DNA of 64,000 nucleotides from Crocinitomicaceae bacterium (lineage in GTDB: Bacteria > Bacteroidota > Bacteroidia > Flavobacteriales_D > Crocinitomicaceae). Below, one piece after another: positions 63,689 through 64,000 of the stretch. Within the stretch, counting starts at the first letter, position 1; each line of letters starts with the position of its first letter. A program made the position numbers and the translations under genes. The notes under the pieces were generated by a model. The model saw nothing but the letters and a program-made list of their open reading frames with translations, was not told the origin of the DNA and made no database searches. The stretch spans positions 1-64,000 of the forward strand of contig JAHENC010000004.1 of the NCBI GenBank assembly GCA_024643365.1. Reading direction: 5' to 3'.

Positions 63689-64000
63689 ATGAAGATCAAA
63701 ACCTTACTTTTCAGTTTATTGGGATTCACTGTTTTTGCCCAAGATTACCATTTGACACAGATGGATAAAACCATGACCATCTGGAATCCGTCTGCAACTT
63801 CGATGAATCAAGGATTCGAGAAAATCAGCTTGCAAAATCGAAATCAATGGTTAGGTGCGGGAACTCAATTCATGACTAGTTACGGAATGGGTGAATTCTC
63901 CATAGGCAAAACAAAGAAAAGCGATAAGGCATATGCGGGAATCGGTGTGTTTTTCAGTAACGATGTCGGAGGTGATTCGAAAATGTCACAGAAATCTTTT
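63689..64000 (+). CDS. PorP/SprF family T9SS membrane protein (3' partial)
   Basis: Reading from ATG 63689, 104 codons stay open to the window edge. The protein starts with a signal peptide (MKIKTLLFSLLGFTVFAQ) followed by DYHLTQMDKTMTIWNPSATS, the PorP/SprF family opening (usually QDPHFSQY...NPA), and amphipathic strands GAGTQFMTSYGMGEFSI and AYAGIGVFFSND. PorP/SprF proteins are outer-membrane partners for type B cargo and anchor such proteins on the surface. It sits 6 nt after the CotH-kinase-like cargo gene, matching this pairing. Confidence 0.85.
   Translation, partial: MKIKTLLFSLLGFTVFAQDYHLTQMDKTMTIWNPSATSMNQGFEKISLQNRNQWLGAGTQFMTSYGMGEFSIGKTKKSDKAYAGIGVFFSNDVGGDSKMSQKSF

Noticed and set aside
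1-64000. Mobile elements, prophage, toxin-antitoxin or defence islands
   Set aside because: No transposase, integrase, nuclease, restriction or toxin-like protein was found, and the only tRNA has no flanking direct repeat or integrase to suggest an attachment site.

Overview
The window looks like a chromosomal segment of a free-living Bacteroidota, most likely Flavobacteriales and perhaps close to Crocinitomicaceae/Fluviicola. This rests on several independent signs: type IX secretion cargo with gliding-type C-terminal domains (SprB repeats, PNP-type and type B tails), PorW/SprE and PorP/SprF, an actABCDEF alternative complex III operon joined to cytochrome oxidase genes, a MurF-Alr fusion, promoters of the Bacteroidota type (TTG/TTTG, about 20 nt, TAnnTTTG), few Shine-Dalgarno sites and AT-rich DNA. 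The family-level placement is inference. No insertion sequence, prophage, integrase or CRISPR array was seen; the region reads as core chromosome with lineage-specific patches.

Layout. 1-4.7 kb: 3' part of a giant SprB-repeat surface protein, cut by the window edge. 4.9-6.5 kb (+): lipB, a conserved hypothetical and tspO. 6.5-10.1 kb (-): antiporter, orphan histidine kinase and gpmI. 10.2-14.1 kb (-): a very large DUF2723 membrane protein whose promoter stands back to back with that of tRNA-Gln(UUG). 14.4-16.6 kb: a secreted hypothetical, thiL and a SPOR-like protein. 16.8-28.4 kb (+): the respiratory operon actABCDEF-coxBA, closed by a perfect palindromic terminator. 28.4-33.6 kb: a DUF3109 protein, divergent from rimP-nusA-infB, which has a hairpin leader. 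33.7-42.1 kb (+): tatA, gatA, a lytic transglycosylase, two glycosyltransferases, a UbiA-like membrane protein and leuS. 42.1-45.4 kb: a CarH-like B12-binding MerR regulator, engB, a T9SS cargo protein and yebC. 45.5-49.1 kb (+): porW/sprE, bactofilin, atpZ and an AtpI-like protein. 49.1-51.3 kb (-): an M28 peptidase and an acidic protein. 51.4-54.3 kb (+): tdk and murF-alr. 54.3-60.5 kb: a poorly characterised patch of envelope proteins, an HTH protein and an adenylate cyclase-HD protein. 60.6-64.0 kb (+): a CotH-kinase-like T9SS cargo protein followed by a truncated porP/sprF.

How it works together. Complex III, cytochrome c domains and the oxidase form one electron-transfer chain from quinol to oxygen, and the Tat motif of ActB matches a tatA gene in the window. 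Secreted adhesin-like proteins, PorW and PorP belong to the same export and gliding machinery. The best candidates for undescribed biology are the B12-type regulator next to leuS, the cyclase-HD protein that looks like a sensor stripped of its input domain, the rimP leader hairpin, and the 54-57.7 kb envelope/HTH cluster.
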